Shown in pieces: positions 9,195-17,787 of a stretch of DNA of 64,000 bases. The translations under genes and the position numbers were made by a program. Positions within the stretch are counted from its first letter, which is position 1; every line of letters starts with the position of its first letter. Below the pieces are notes generated by a model. It saw only the letters and a list, made by a program, of their open reading frames with translations, did not search any database and was not told where the DNA came from. Source of the DNA: Clostridia bacterium (lineage in GTDB: Bacteria > Bacillota > Clostridia > UBA1381); contig JAFSXU010000034.1 of the NCBI GenBank assembly GCA_017443895.1, positions 184,106 through 248,105 of the forward strand, in the 5' to 3' direction.

Positions 9195-10412
9195 ATGTCA
9201 AAAGAAAAAGTTGTACTCGCCTATTCAGGCGGTCTGGACACATCAATTATTGTTCAGTGGTTAATTGAGAATTACGGTTATGAGGTTATCTGCGTTTGCG
9301 GTGATGTCGGTCAGGGCAAGGAAACAGACGGTCTTGAAGAAAGAGCAAAGCGCTCCGGCGCATCAAAGTGCTATATAGCAGATTTAAGAGACGATTATGT
9401 AAAAGATTATATATTCCCCACATTAAAGGCAGGCGCTAAGTATGAGGGCAAGTATCTGTTGGGTACATCTCATGCAAGACCTATAATTGCAAAGAAGCTT
9501 GTTGAAATAGCACATAAAGAGGGTGCGGTTGCAATCTGTCACGGTGCTACAGGCAAGGGCAATGACCAGGTCAGATTTGAGCTTACAATAAAGGCGCTTG
9601 ATCCGTCACTTAAAATTATTGCGCCATGGCGTATATGGGATATTAAATCCCGTGAAGATGCGGTTGATTATGCACAAGCTCACGGAATTGAGGTTCCCGT
9701 TACAAAGAAGGATTTATATTCAAGGGATAGAAATATCTGGCATATTTCACATGAGGGTATGGATCTTGAGGATCCTGCAAACGAGCCGCAGCTTGACTCA
9801 TTATTAAAGCTTGGCGTATCGCCCGAAAAAGCTCCCGATGAAGCTAAATATGTAACAATCGGCTTTGAGGCAGGCGTTCCTGTATCAATTGACGGTGAAA
9901 AGTTAGCTCCCCGCCCATTGGTCGAGAAATTAAACGAGCTTGGCGGAAAGTACGGTATAGGTATCGCAGATATTGTTGAGGACAGATTGGTTGGTATGAA
10001 ATCAAGGGGCGTTTATGAAACTCCCGGCGGTACAATCCTTTATACTGCAATAGAGGAGCTTGAATATCTGTGTCTTGACAGAGATACACAGGCATTTAAG
10101 CGTCAGAGTGCTATTAAGTTTGCAGAGCTTGTATATGACGGTAAATGGTTTACACCTCTAAGAGAGTCAATGTCAAAGATGTTTGACGAGATGGACAAGA
10201 CCGTTACAGGTGAGGTAAGATTAAAGCTTTATAAGGGTATGTGTACTCCTGCAGGTGCTAAATCACCGTATTCATTATACAATGAAGATATTGCATCATT
10301 TGGCGACAGCCATGAGCTTTACTCTCACAAGGACAGCGAAGGATTTATAAACTTATTCGGTTTGCCTTTAAAGGTCCGTGCAATGATGAAGAAAAAGAAC
10401 AATTTAGACTAA
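9195..10412 (+). CDS. argG: Argininosuccinate synthase
   Basis: ArgG condenses citrulline and aspartate with ATP to argininosuccinate, the penultimate step of arginine synthesis. The 405 residues begin with the ATP-binding motif [14 protein letters not shown] and contain the characteristic [15 protein letters not shown] and APWRIWDI segments. The length matches the family. It stands alone: argH and other arg genes are not adjacent, and its neighbours are on the opposite strand. It has its own promoter and a strong terminator. Confidence 0.98.
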   Translation: MSKEKVVLAYSGGLDTSIIVQWLIENYGYEVICVCGDVGQGKETDGLEERAKRSGASKCYIADLRDDYVKDYIFPTLKAGAKYEGKYLLGTSHARPIIAKKLVEIAHKEGAVAICHGATGKGNDQVRFELTIKALDPSLKIIAPWRIWDIKSREDAVDYAQAHGIEVPVTKKDLYSRDRNIWHISHEGMDLEDPANEPQLDSLLKLGVSPEKAPDEAKYVTIGFEAGVPVSIDGEKLAPRPLVEKLNELGGKYGIGIADIVEDRLVGMKSRGVYETPGGTILYTAIEELEYLCLDRDTQAFKRQSAIKFAELVYDGKWFTPLRESMSKMFDEMDKTVTGEVRLKLYKGMCTPAGAKSPYSLYNEDIASFGDSHELYSHKDSEGFINLFGLPLKVRAMMKKKNNLD

Positions 10413-10425
10413 AGCATACAACTCC

Positions 10426-10461
10426 AAGGGACTGCCAAATACAATGGCAGCCCCTTTTTTA
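10426..10461 (+). terminator. argG terminator
   Basis: GGGACTGCC (from 10428) pairs with GGCAGCCCC (to 10454), allowing one mismatch, and is followed by six T residues. Confidence 0.85.
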
Positions 10462-10467
10462 GTCTAT

Positions 10468-10495
10468 CAAAAAAACCGCCATATGAAGCGGTTTT
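10468..10495 (-). terminator. Terminator of the amino acid ABC operon
   Basis: An eight-base stem, AAAACCGC at 10472-10479 with GCGGTTTT at 10488-10495. On the minus strand it ends in a run of T residues (10468-10475). Confidence 0.8.
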
Positions 10496-10521
10496 GTGAT
10501 ATGTATTATACTGTACTAATG

Positions 10522-11265
10522 TTATAAAACTTTATTCAAAAAGTCTATAGTTCTTGGGTTTTTCGGGTTTGAGAATATTTCATCAGGTGTTCCCTCTTCA
10601 AGGATAACTCCGTCGTCCATAAACACAACCCTATGTGCAACCTCTCTTGCAAAGCCCATTTCATGCGTTACAACAACCATTGTCATACCGTCCTTTGCAA
10701 GCTGTTTCATAACAGACAGCACCTCGCCGACCATTTCAGGGTCAAGCGCAGATGTCGGCTCGTCAAATAGCATAATATCGGGTGACATTGCAAGCGCACG
10801 GGCAATTGCCACTCTTTGCTTTTGTCCGCCCGATAACTGAGACGGGAAGCTATCCGCTTTATCAGCCAAGCCGACAGTTTTTAAAAGCTCCATAGCTTTA
10901 TTTCTTGCTTCCTCTTTAGTTGCTTTCTTTAAATCAACCGGCGCAAGCATAAGGTTATCAAGCACATTCATATTCGCAAACAGATTAAAGTGCTGGAAAA
11001 CCATACCGATATTTTCACGGACCTTATTTATATCAATCTTCTTATCGTCAATATGATAGCCGTCAACAACTATTTCGCCCGAGCTTGCCTGCTCAAGTCG
11101 GTTTAAGCATCTTAAAAAGGTAGACTTTCCCGATCCCGAAGGCCCGATTACGCATACAACCTCACCCTCGTGAATATCAATGGAAATATCCTTTAATACA
11201 TGGTTTTGTCCAAAGCTCTTTTTAAGGCTCTTAACATGAACCTTTACATTATCTTTCCCTGTCAC
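10522..11265 (-). CDS. Polar amino acid ABC transporter ATP-binding protein
   Basis: The 247-residue ATPase of a GlnQ/HisP-like importer. It shows Walker [10 protein letters not shown], signature LSGGQKQR, Walker [13 protein letters not shown] and the switch histidine in VVTHEMG. It overlaps the permease gene by 17 bases and is the last gene of the three-gene importer operon. The substrate is set by the binding protein and cannot be read from the ATPase. Confidence 0.93.
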   Translation of the reverse strand: MTGKDNVKVHVKSLKKSFGQNHVLKDISIDIHEGEVVCVIGPSGSGKSTFLRCLNRLEQASSGEIVVDGYHIDDKKIDINKVRENIGMVFQHFNLFANMNVLDNLMLAPVDLKKATKEEARNKAMELLKTVGLADKADSFPSQLSGGQKQRVAIARALAMSPDIMLFDEPTSALDPEMVGEVLSVMKQLAKDGMTMVVVTHEMGFAREVAHRVVFMDDGVILEEGTPDEIFSNPKNPRTIDFLNKVL

Positions 11266-11923
11266 GGCTGAGTCTCCTTTCCAATGAATTTGCCACCTGC
11301 TGGAGCGCTAATATGACAACAAGATACATAACCGCTACTATAGCCCAAGTCTGGAAGGACTTAAATGTAATGGCAATAACATTCTGCGCCTTATTAACAA
11401 GCTCCGGAAATCCGATAACCGAAAGAATAGATGTATCCTTCAAGGTTATGATAAACTGGTTCACAATACTTGGAATCATATTTTTAATTGCCTGTGGCAG
11501 GACAACCTTAAACATTGATCTCCAATATGACAAGCCCAAACTTCTTGCCGCTTCCATTTGCCCCGGATCTATCGACTGTATTCCTGCACGGATAATCTCC
11601 GACATATATGCACCGCAGTTAAGCGCAAGGCAAAGCGTTCCTGCCTGCAATGCGGTAAATGTAAACTTGATACCCAATATGGTTTTTATCCCGTACGGAA
11701 TACCGTAGAAAACAAAGAATGCCAAAACTATCATAGGTACGCCTCTTATCAGGTTTACATACACTTTTGCGATAGCTCTTGAAACCTTATGGTCAACAAC
11801 ACTCGATAATCCGAATATAACACCGAGAATACATCCAAAAAACAATCCGCACAAGGCAAGCAACAGGGTTTGTCCCATTGCAATTGACAGCAGTGCGCCG
11901 TATGATTGAATAATCTGAATCAT
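11249..11923 (-). CDS. Polar amino acid ABC transporter permease
   Basis: A 224-residue membrane protein of the HisM/GlnP type with about five hydrophobic segments. The ATPase-contact EAA loop is [29 protein letters not shown] precedes the ATG. A single permease gene is present, so a homodimer is expected. A hairpin separates it from the binding-protein gene upstream. Confidence 0.93.
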   Translation of the reverse strand: MIQIIQSYGALLSIAMGQTLLLALCGLFFGCILGVIFGLSSVVDHKVSRAIAKVYVNLIRGVPMIVLAFFVFYGIPYGIKTILGIKFTFTALQAGTLCLALNCGAYMSEIIRAGIQSIDPGQMEAARSLGLSYWRSMFKVVLPQAIKNMIPSIVNQFIITLKDTSILSVIGFPELVNKAQNVIAITFKSFQTWAIVAVMYLVVILALQQVANSLERRLSRDRER

Positions 11924-11951
11924 TAAATCTTACCCCTTTAGTCAAAAATTA

Positions 11952-11976
11952 AGGGTATTAGCAAAACCAATACCCT
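11952..11976 (-). terminator. Attenuating hairpin between binding protein and permease
   Basis: AGGGTATT (11952-11959) pairs with AATACCCT (11969-11976), and on the minus strand a TAATTTTT follows. Partial termination here would raise the binding protein over the membrane subunits, a common arrangement. Confidence 0.6.
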
Positions 11977-11989
11977 AAAATTTAATCAT

Positions 11990-12757
11990 TTATCCAAGAT
12001 ATTTTGCAATAATCTCATCGTATGTTCCATTTTCACGGATATTCTTAAGTCCTGCATTGAAAAGATCAATTAACTCCTGCTTACTGCTGTCAAATATAGC
12101 AAAGCCGTACTGTGCAGGTTCGTTTTCTGTTCCTTCAACAAACTTCATATCAAGCTCGCCTGTCTTTATGTTATATTTAAGGATTGGCGTATCGTCCATA
12201 CAAGCGTCAACCTGACCGCCAATAACTGCCTGATACATATCAGGTGATGTCGGGAAGGTTATAACCTCAAAGCCGTACTGATCCTTAATGCTCTCTGCAT
12301 ACTGGTTACTCATTGTACCGTTCTTAACAGCTACCTTCTTACCCTTCATATCGTCAAAGCTTGCAATGTCTGAGTTTGATGCAACTGCCATACCCTGTGT
12401 TGCATCAAAGTAACCGTCTGAGAATGTCCAGCCTGTTGCCTTTCTCTCATCTGTTATTGATGCACCTGCAATCATACCGTCTGCCTGACCTGCCTGGCAA
12501 GCTGCAATTGATGCGTCCCAGCCGATATACTGCAAATCATATGTAAAGCCCTGATCCTTTGCAATCGCTGCAAGAATATCCATATCAATACCAACTATGT
12601 TTCCGTTTGCATCCTGGAACTCAAACGGACTAAAGCCCTTATCTGTAGCAATAACAAAGTTTTTGCCATTTCCTGCCTTGTCACCCGTGCTCGCTCCGCA
12701 AGCTGCAAGGCTCACACACATAATAGCCGCAACTATAATACTAAATACTTTTTTCAT
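11990..12757 (-). CDS. Amino acid ABC transporter substrate-binding lipoprotein
   Basis: A 255-residue SBP_bac_3 family protein. The signal peptide ends in a lipobox, SLAACG, so it is anchored outside the membrane. Mature-chain features are NFVIATDKGFSPFEF, GIDMDILAAIA, the ligand-contact region SITDERKATGWTFSDGYF and GQVDACMDD. The ATG at 12757 has GGAGGT at 12765-12770 and gives a proper signal peptide; an in-frame codon 13 codons upstream adds only a poor extension. It is first in the operon. The ligand is probably a polar amino acid, but which one cannot be told. Confidence 0.93.
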   Translation of the reverse strand: MKKVFSIIVAAIMCVSLAACGASTGDKAGNGKNFVIATDKGFSPFEFQDANGNIVGIDMDILAAIAKDQGFTYDLQYIGWDASIAACQAGQADGMIAGASITDERKATGWTFSDGYFDATQGMAVASNSDIASFDDMKGKKVAVKNGTMSNQYAESIKDQYGFEVITFPTSPDMYQAVIGGQVDACMDDTPILKYNIKTGELDMKFVEGTENEPAQYGFAIFDSSKQELIDLFNAGLKNIRENGTYDEIIAKYLG

Positions 12758-12802
12758 TCTTTTTACCTCCATTAAAGTTATAATTAAATAAATCACCTGT
12801 TC

Positions 12803-12831
12803 ATTGTACCATAATCCTTATTAAAAGTCAA
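12803..12831 (-). promoter_or_regulatory. Promoter of the amino acid ABC operon
   Basis: On the minus strand TTGACT (12826-12831), 17 bases, TACAAT (12803-12808), about 40 bases before the start codon. Confidence 0.7.
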
Positions 12832-12888
12832 TTATGAGGGAAATTTTTTCTACTTTTTTTACATACCGTAAATATTATACATACAAAA

Positions 12889-12931
12889 AAACCGCAACAG
12901 CCCTGCAATCTGATCAGGTATGAAGCGATTT
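12889..12931 (-). terminator. Probable terminator of the 288-aa GGDEF gene
   Basis: An imperfect hairpin on the minus strand: AATCGC pairs with GCGGTT at the base and CCTG with CAGG near the loop, with internal loops, followed by a run of seven T residues. Confidence 0.55.
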
Positions 12932-12957
12932 ATTATCATTTTAATTTTCGTGCAAGC

Positions 12958-13824
12958 TTATACTGTCACTCGACTGTACTCACCGCCAAAGAACATATTT
13001 TTACCGTTTCTTTTAGCCTTATAAAGTTGTTCGTCCGCTTTCTGTATCATCCTGCTCAGGTCACTTTTTCCGGTACAGTTGCCATAAACAAAACCGCCGG
13101 AAAAGCTAACCTTGCCTCCGTCTTCGTTTATATGTATGGTGCTTAATCTATCCTTTAGCTCCTGAACTAAATACGCAAAGCTCCTCCTGTCAAGACCTTT
13201 ACATATAACCAAAAATTCATCACCGCCGTATCGGTAACACCTATCCTGCCCAAAAACATCAATGAGCGTTTTGCCTGTCTGCTTTAAAATACTGTCACCC
13301 GCAACATGACCGTAATTATCGTTTGCGGATTTAAAATTATCAATATCCATAATCATAACACTGAGTCTGTGATTTGGAAATTTTGAATAGTCCTTTATAA
13401 GTGCCACCCTGTTCCCAAGACCTGTAAGCGAATCGGTACGGGATTCTTCTTTAAGTTTAATATTGTCACGCTCAAGTATGTCATTTATATCTAAGAGCTC
13501 ACGCTCTGTCCGCTCCTGCTTACTTTTGAGTTGTCCGACCGCCAAATATATAAATAACGCACTTAAAACGATAACTATTATTTTATGCAGATTTGTAGCA
13601 GTATACACATAAAAGGTGTGATCCGTTGAGAAAAAGTACATCGAATACAACACCATAGATATCAGGCATATACCGCCCGCCGAGTACCCGTAAATTGATG
13701 TGATAATTACCAAGCCGGATACTAAAACCATATTCGGATTTGGTATCTTAAATATAACCACTACAAAAATCAGCAAGCTCATAAGTAAACTTGCCAACAA
13801 AACCCTTTTCAACATTGCAACCAC
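12958..13824 (-). CDS. Membrane-bound diguanylate cyclase (GGDEF)
   Basis: Makes cyclic-di-GMP from two GTP. The 288 residues comprise about four membrane helices (residues 5-115), a short coiled linker (QERTERELLDINDILERDNIKLK) and a GGDEF domain starting at DSLTGLGNR, with YGGDEF intact at 199-204 and the metal/nucleotide motif DIDNFKSANDNYGH. The position of the RxxD inhibitory site reads FGQD, so product inhibition through that site is not expected. There is no recognisable periplasmic sensor domain; the membrane part itself may sense. The start is GTG with AGGAGG eight bases before it. It is transcribed alone from 13924-13952, divergent from the GGDEF-EAL gene. Confidence 0.92.
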   Translation of the reverse strand: MVAMLKRVLLASLLMSLLIFVVVIFKIPNPNMVLVSGLVIITSIYGYSAGGICLISMVLYSMYFFSTDHTFYVYTATNLHKIIVIVLSALFIYLAVGQLKSKQERTERELLDINDILERDNIKLKEESRTDSLTGLGNRVALIKDYSKFPNHRLSVMIMDIDNFKSANDNYGHVAGDSILKQTGKTLIDVFGQDRCYRYGGDEFLVICKGLDRRSFAYLVQELKDRLSTIHINEDGGKVSFSGGFVYGNCTGKSDLSRMIQKADEQLYKAKRNGKNMFFGGEYSRVTV

Positions 13825-13923
13825 TGTTGACCCCTCCTAAATGTCGCTACTATGTATCAAAAAGTTGAACTTTAACCTTAATATAGCAGTAATTCTACTA
13901 TAAAATCCCCATATATTCCTTTC

Positions 13924-13952
13924 ATTTTAACACTTTGATTATTTTATGTCAA
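13924..13952 (-). promoter_or_regulatory. Promoter of the 288-aa GGDEF gene
   Basis: On the minus strand TTGACA (13947-13952), 17 bases, TAAAAT (13924-13929). The leader is about 90 bases and holds a small hairpin (ATAGTAG with CTGCTAT). The rest of the 298-base divergent region, up to the GGDEF-EAL ATG, shows no convincing plus-strand promoter. Confidence 0.75.
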
Positions 13953-14122
13953 GGTACAAAATGAACCAAAATACCAAAATATTTCCTTGTATTTTAATAA
14001 AAGATGTAGTGCAATATCTATATAGTATGAGCATTGCCCGAGGCTCTTTTACAGTCTTGCCGTTCAATGTTTAAGAACGAAATTTTTATTTCAGACCGCA
14101 AAGGGCTTAATATGGAGGAATT

Positions 14123-15802
14123 ATGAAAAAATCAAAAACATTTAAAGACTTATTGGACCTAATTTTAACATTTGATTTACATCATGCCAGCTTTGATATG
14201 CTCTTGTCTCAAATGCAACCGTATCTTAGAAAGCTCGCAAAAAGCCTTTATGTGGCAAAATCAGTGCTGCATTTTGAAACAGAATCTGAAATTTACAACA
14301 TAATTGACAAAAAGCGCATATTAGGCACTGTTTATCTTGAGTCATATTCAGGCAATTCAGAGCCCGTTCAAATCAACTACAGGGGCAACGCCAATACATA
14401 CGGACTGTATTATCCCTACCCCGACCACATATGGACCGATGATGAAATACGCAATATCGGAGCCGTATCAAATCTTATATTTATGATATTTGCAAAGCTT
14501 GCTTATGTCAAGCATCAGGATAAGGTTCCCTACATAGATTTTATGACCGGACTTCTTAACCACCAGGGACTCATACATTACGGTGAGCAATTTGAAAGAA
14601 TGTATACATTCGGCGACTATGCCGCCTGCAATGTTCATATACACAATTTTAAATATATCGAGCATCATTTCAGTGACACAGTCGCTGACGAGGTTATACG
14701 GCGGTATTCAAAAACACTCTACCAAAATGCAGACTGCAACAACGAATTACTTGCCCGTTTGGGACCTGCACGCTTTTTTGTCCTTATACACAAGGATAAG
14801 CTGGATTCATTTCTTGACTTCATCTCCACCAAGCAGGCAAATGTAATATTTGAAGATAACAATTTAAGTATACTTATACGCGCAAAAATCGGTGTTTATC
14901 CTGCTCATGAAGGAGACGACATAAACGATCTTATCACAAAATCCTCGTTTGCGCTTGAGCAGGCAAAGGCAGACAAGATAACGATATCGTATGTTGATAA
15001 AGAAAAGCTGGATTTTTCAAAGCGCAAAAAAGCAGTTATTGAAGCTCTGCCGCAAGCTATAGAAAACATTGAAATAGTGCCGTATTATCAGCCAAAGGTT
15101 GATATTGACGGGAACTCGTTATGCGGCTGTGAAGCACTTGCAAGATGGATTCATGACGGTAAGATGATTCCGCCCATTGATTTTATACCGATTGCCGAAA
15201 GCAGCGGGCTAATAACATCACTTGATCTGTATATGTTAAGGCTTGTATGCAATGATATACGCAATTGGATAGATATAGGGATAGAGCCTGTATGTGTTTC
15301 AATAAATTATTCCCAGCAAAATTTTACTTCAAAAACGATTATTGATAATACTTTAAATATCATAAACGAATATAAAATTGACGGAAAATATCTTGAATTT
15401 GAAATAACGGAAACATCATATATTCAAAACTTAGATACGCTCAAAGAATTCATAGACCAAATGCACAAGCGTCAGATAAAGGTTTCGATTGATGATTTCG
15501 GTGTTGGATACTCCTCACTTAAAATGTTTGGCAGTCTTGATATTGACACTGTAAAGCTTGATAAGAGTCTGTTTGAAATTTCAGGTCCGGACGATAAGAA
15601 AGCTCATGTAATTCTCCGTTCCATCACAAGTATGATAAATGAAATTGATACAACAACAGTTGCCGAGGGAATAGAAAACGACTGGCAGCTTGACCTTGTT
15701 CATGAAATGGGCGGTCATATTGTTCAGGGATATATTTTCGACAAGCCTCTGGATCATAATGAATTTACCAAGCGTTTACAGCAAAAAAGCTATAATAAAT
15801 AA
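14123..15802 (+). CDS. Cyclic-di-GMP phosphodiesterase: degenerate GGDEF plus EAL domain
   Basis: A 559-residue soluble protein. Residues 1-150 form an unrecognised, possibly GAF-like N-terminal region. About 155-305 is a GGDEF fold whose signature has decayed to GPARF (in RLGPARFFVLI), so it should not make cyclic-di-GMP and may bind GTP as a regulator. About 310-555 is an EAL domain with its catalytic set visible: CEALARW, SINYSQQNF, EITETS, DDFGVGYSSL, KLDKS, AEGIE and QGYIFDKP. Hydrolysis of cyclic-di-GMP to pGpG is the expected activity. GGAGG stands before the ATG. It is the only plus-strand gene of the signalling island. Confidence 0.93.
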   Translation: MKKSKTFKDLLDLILTFDLHHASFDMLLSQMQPYLRKLAKSLYVAKSVLHFETESEIYNIIDKKRILGTVYLESYSGNSEPVQINYRGNANTYGLYYPYPDHIWTDDEIRNIGAVSNLIFMIFAKLAYVKHQDKVPYIDFMTGLLNHQGLIHYGEQFERMYTFGDYAACNVHIHNFKYIEHHFSDTVADEVIRRYSKTLYQNADCNNELLARLGPARFFVLIHKDKLDSFLDFISTKQANVIFEDNNLSILIRAKIGVYPAHEGDDINDLITKSSFALEQAKADKITISYVDKEKLDFSKRKKAVIEALPQAIENIEIVPYYQPKVDIDGNSLCGCEALARWIHDGKMIPPIDFIPIAESSGLITSLDLYMLRLVCNDIRNWIDIGIEPVCVSINYSQQNFTSKTIIDNTLNIINEYKIDGKYLEFEITETSYIQNLDTLKEFIDQMHKRQIKVSIDDFGVGYSSLKMFGSLDIDTVKLDKSLFEISGPDDKKAHVILRSITSMINEIDTTTVAEGIENDWQLDLVHEMGGHIVQGYIFDKPLDHNEFTKRLQQKSYNK

Positions 15803-15803
15803 T

Positions 15804-15868
15804 AAAAAGATTATAATTCACCAAACCCCATAACCCCCAATCTTGGGGCACACAATGTAATCTTTTTT
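15804..15868 (+). terminator. Terminator of the GGDEF-EAL gene
   Basis: AAAAAGATTA (15804-15813) pairs with TAATCTTTTT (15858-15867), with an inner CCCC/GGGG pairing, and the right arm ends in a T-run. A second hairpin (AATTGCTC 15879-15886 with GAGCAATT 15894-15901) follows. Confidence 0.65.
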
Positions 15869-15918
15869 GAACAAGCAAAATTGCTCACCCTGCGAGCAAT
15901 TTCCTATATTATAAAACA

Positions 15919-15944
15919 GCGTGCCGATAAAATTTTCGGCACGC
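15919..15944 (-). terminator. Terminator of the permease-GGDEF / HD-GYP / GGDEF operon
   Basis: A perfect nine-base stem, GCGTGCCGA (15919-15927) with TCGGCACGC (15936-15944). On the minus strand it is followed by TGTTTTAT. Confidence 0.75.
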
Positions 15945-15953
15945 CGCTTTGTG

Positions 15954-17156
15954 TTATACCTGCACAGCTTTAAGTTCAAGCTTATTCTTATACATATTGG
16001 CATCGGCTCTGTCAAACACAGATTCGATATCCGTGTCGGCGCCGCTTACATATTCAGCCATACCGCTTGCAATAACAACCTTGCCATTGCCGGCGTTTTC
16101 ATGCACCCTTGCGCGGAATGTGCTAAGCAGCGAATGTCGGTTTTTATAGCTATCCCCCAAAAGAATAACCGTAAACTCATCACCGCCTATTCTATATATT
16201 TCATCACCTTTAAACACATCACATATCAATGCCGAAGCATCCTTTATCAAAGTATCGCCTGCCTTATGCCCGAAGGTGTCATTGGCGTACTTTAAACCGT
16301 TTACATCAAGCATAACAAACGCAAACTCTGTCTGCCTGCTAACTTCAATCTCCATCTGAAGCTCATGCTCACGCTTAACATAGGCATTTCTGTTCTTAAC
16401 GCCTGTTAATTCGTCAATTACCGCCAGCTCTATCGCCTGTCCCACAGCCTCCTTATACTCAACCTCTGACTGTATGGAAGCATTTAAGTTCTTTATTCCC
16501 ACTACAATGTGGTTTGTGTCGGCACTTATAAAATTCATCGCCTTTAGAATATAGTAGCTTGTAACTCCGCCCTTTACAGACCTGAATTTTATTGTGAATT
16601 GCTTATTATCTTCAAGCGTTTTTTCTATATTTTCCCTATTGATTGCCTTTGATAACATATCCATATCATTTTTATCGGCTTTTCGTATAAGGTATCTGTA
16701 AATCTCGGTAAAAAAGTAATGTCTGTGTTCGTCGAGCAAAAGAATAGCACAATTCTTATGCATACTATATCGCAAATAGTCCTCTGTATCCATATTTACA
16801 AAATAAACTCTTTCATATTCACTCGAAAGTGTCTGCACCATTGCAGAGTACAGCTCATTTTTCTCCTGCTGTACCTTTACCCTGTCCCCATAATCGTGCA
16901 TCATTGCAACAGGAACATCATATTTAAACATATCGGGCTTGCGTTCAATAAGTCGCACGGCTTCAACAATTATCACAAGCGCAAATATGAATACCATTAA
17001 GATAACCGTGCTGTAATGTATCGACAAAATCTGCGATGACGCCGAATCAAGCTCTCTTAGTGTATCTTTTACATCTCTTGCTATCAGGATATAAGCTATT
17101 GACATAATAACTGTGAAAAATATGATAACAAAAACCGAAATATTTTTCCTTCTCAT
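15954..17156 (-). CDS. Membrane-bound diguanylate cyclase (GGDEF), third gene of signalling operon
   Basis: A 400-residue protein with two membrane helices (about 7-27 and 46-66) around a short outside loop. A region of roughly 150 residues (about 75-230), possibly PAS-like, is followed by a GGDEF domain from DELTGVKNR, with IGGDEF intact (GGDEF 324-328). The metal motif reads LDVNGLKYANDTFGHKAGD. The I-site position is FKGD, not RxxD. The catalytic domain is close to that of the permease-GGDEF protein encoded two genes upstream (shared HKAGD, YRIGGDEF and RADA-MY segments), which suggests duplication. GGAGAAG lies seven bases before the ATG. Confidence 0.92.
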   Translation of the reverse strand: MRRKNISVFVIIFFTVIMSIAYILIARDVKDTLRELDSASSQILSIHYSTVILMVFIFALVIIVEAVRLIERKPDMFKYDVPVAMMHDYGDRVKVQQEKNELYSAMVQTLSSEYERVYFVNMDTEDYLRYSMHKNCAILLLDEHRHYFFTEIYRYLIRKADKNDMDMLSKAINRENIEKTLEDNKQFTIKFRSVKGGVTSYYILKAMNFISADTNHIVVGIKNLNASIQSEVEYKEAVGQAIELAVIDELTGVKNRNAYVKREHELQMEIEVSRQTEFAFVMLDVNGLKYANDTFGHKAGDTLIKDASALICDVFKGDEIYRIGGDEFTVILLGDSYKNRHSLLSTFRARVHENAGNGKVVIASGMAEYVSGADTDIESVFDRADANMYKNKLELKAVQV

Positions 17157-17195
17157 ACCGTTTACTTCTCCATATAAACTAATTTAGTGCAGCTG

Positions 17196-17786
17196 CTAAA
17201 TATCACAAACGACCTTTTCCAAAAAATCAACAAGCATTCCGCCAAATGCTCCGCCTCTGCCTCTGCCCCGTATTATTGCGAAACACTCGTCTTTATTAAG
17301 CCCCTTTCTGTATATCCTGTCAGAATGGAGTGCATCAAAAACATCACACACAGATACAATCTGAATATACATCGGCAGCTCCGCCTTTTTTTCATAGCCC
17401 CTGCCGTCAAGACGCTCATGATGGTACAGACATATATTTTTTATTACCTCATGCTCATCATCGGAAAGCTCATTTTTTATAGCTTCATAGCCAAGCCTTG
17501 TATGCTGTGACATATGACGCATCTCATCATCGGAGAGAACATCTGCTTTTTTTAAAACTCCCGAATCAATATACAGCTTTCCTATATCGTGAAGAATTGC
17601 TCCCTTACATATAATCATTCTGTCCTTCTTAGAATAGTCCGTTACGGCAAAGGCGTTCATAATATTTATCATATCATTTGTTAAATCCTTTACACGCAAA
17701 GAATGAATATATGTTTCATAATCCTTGTCCCTGAGCATACAAAGCAAATGCTTTTGGTTGTCTGTTAAGCTATTTATATCGTTCAC
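17196..17786 (-). CDS. HD-GYP-like phosphohydrolase
   Basis: A 196-residue, single-domain protein. The metal-binding HD is in ILHDIGK (66-67), preceded by HSLRV, and the second signature reads HHERLDGRGYEKK (122-134). True HD-GYP proteins have HHExxDGxGYP; here the final proline is glutamate, so the GYP triad is incomplete. The metal ligands (H, HD, HH, later CDVFDALHSDR) are kept, so hydrolysis of cyclic-di-GMP or a related nucleotide is plausible. The GTG start at 17786 follows directly on the stop codon of the permease-GGDEF gene, so the two are tightly coupled. Confidence 0.85.
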   Translation of the reverse strand: MNDINSLTDNQKHLLCMLRDKDYETYIHSLRVKDLTNDMINIMNAFAVTDYSKKDRMIICKGAILHDIGKLYIDSGVLKKADVLSDDEMRHMSQHTRLGYEAIKNELSDDEHEVIKNICLYHHERLDGRGYEKKAELPMYIQIVSVCDVFDALHSDRIYRKGLNKDECFAIIRGRGRGGAFGGMLVDFLEKVVCDI

Positions 17787-17787
17787 C

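Noticed and set aside
14011..14122. Possible cyclic-di-GMP riboswitch in the leader of the GGDEF-EAL gene (contains GACCGCAAAGGGCTT).
   Set aside because: The GEMM-I core needs a GGCAAACC-type element, a tetraloop-receptor pair and a second stem in fixed order. Only a short GCAAAG similarity is present, and the rest of the leader does not fold into the expected stems by eye.
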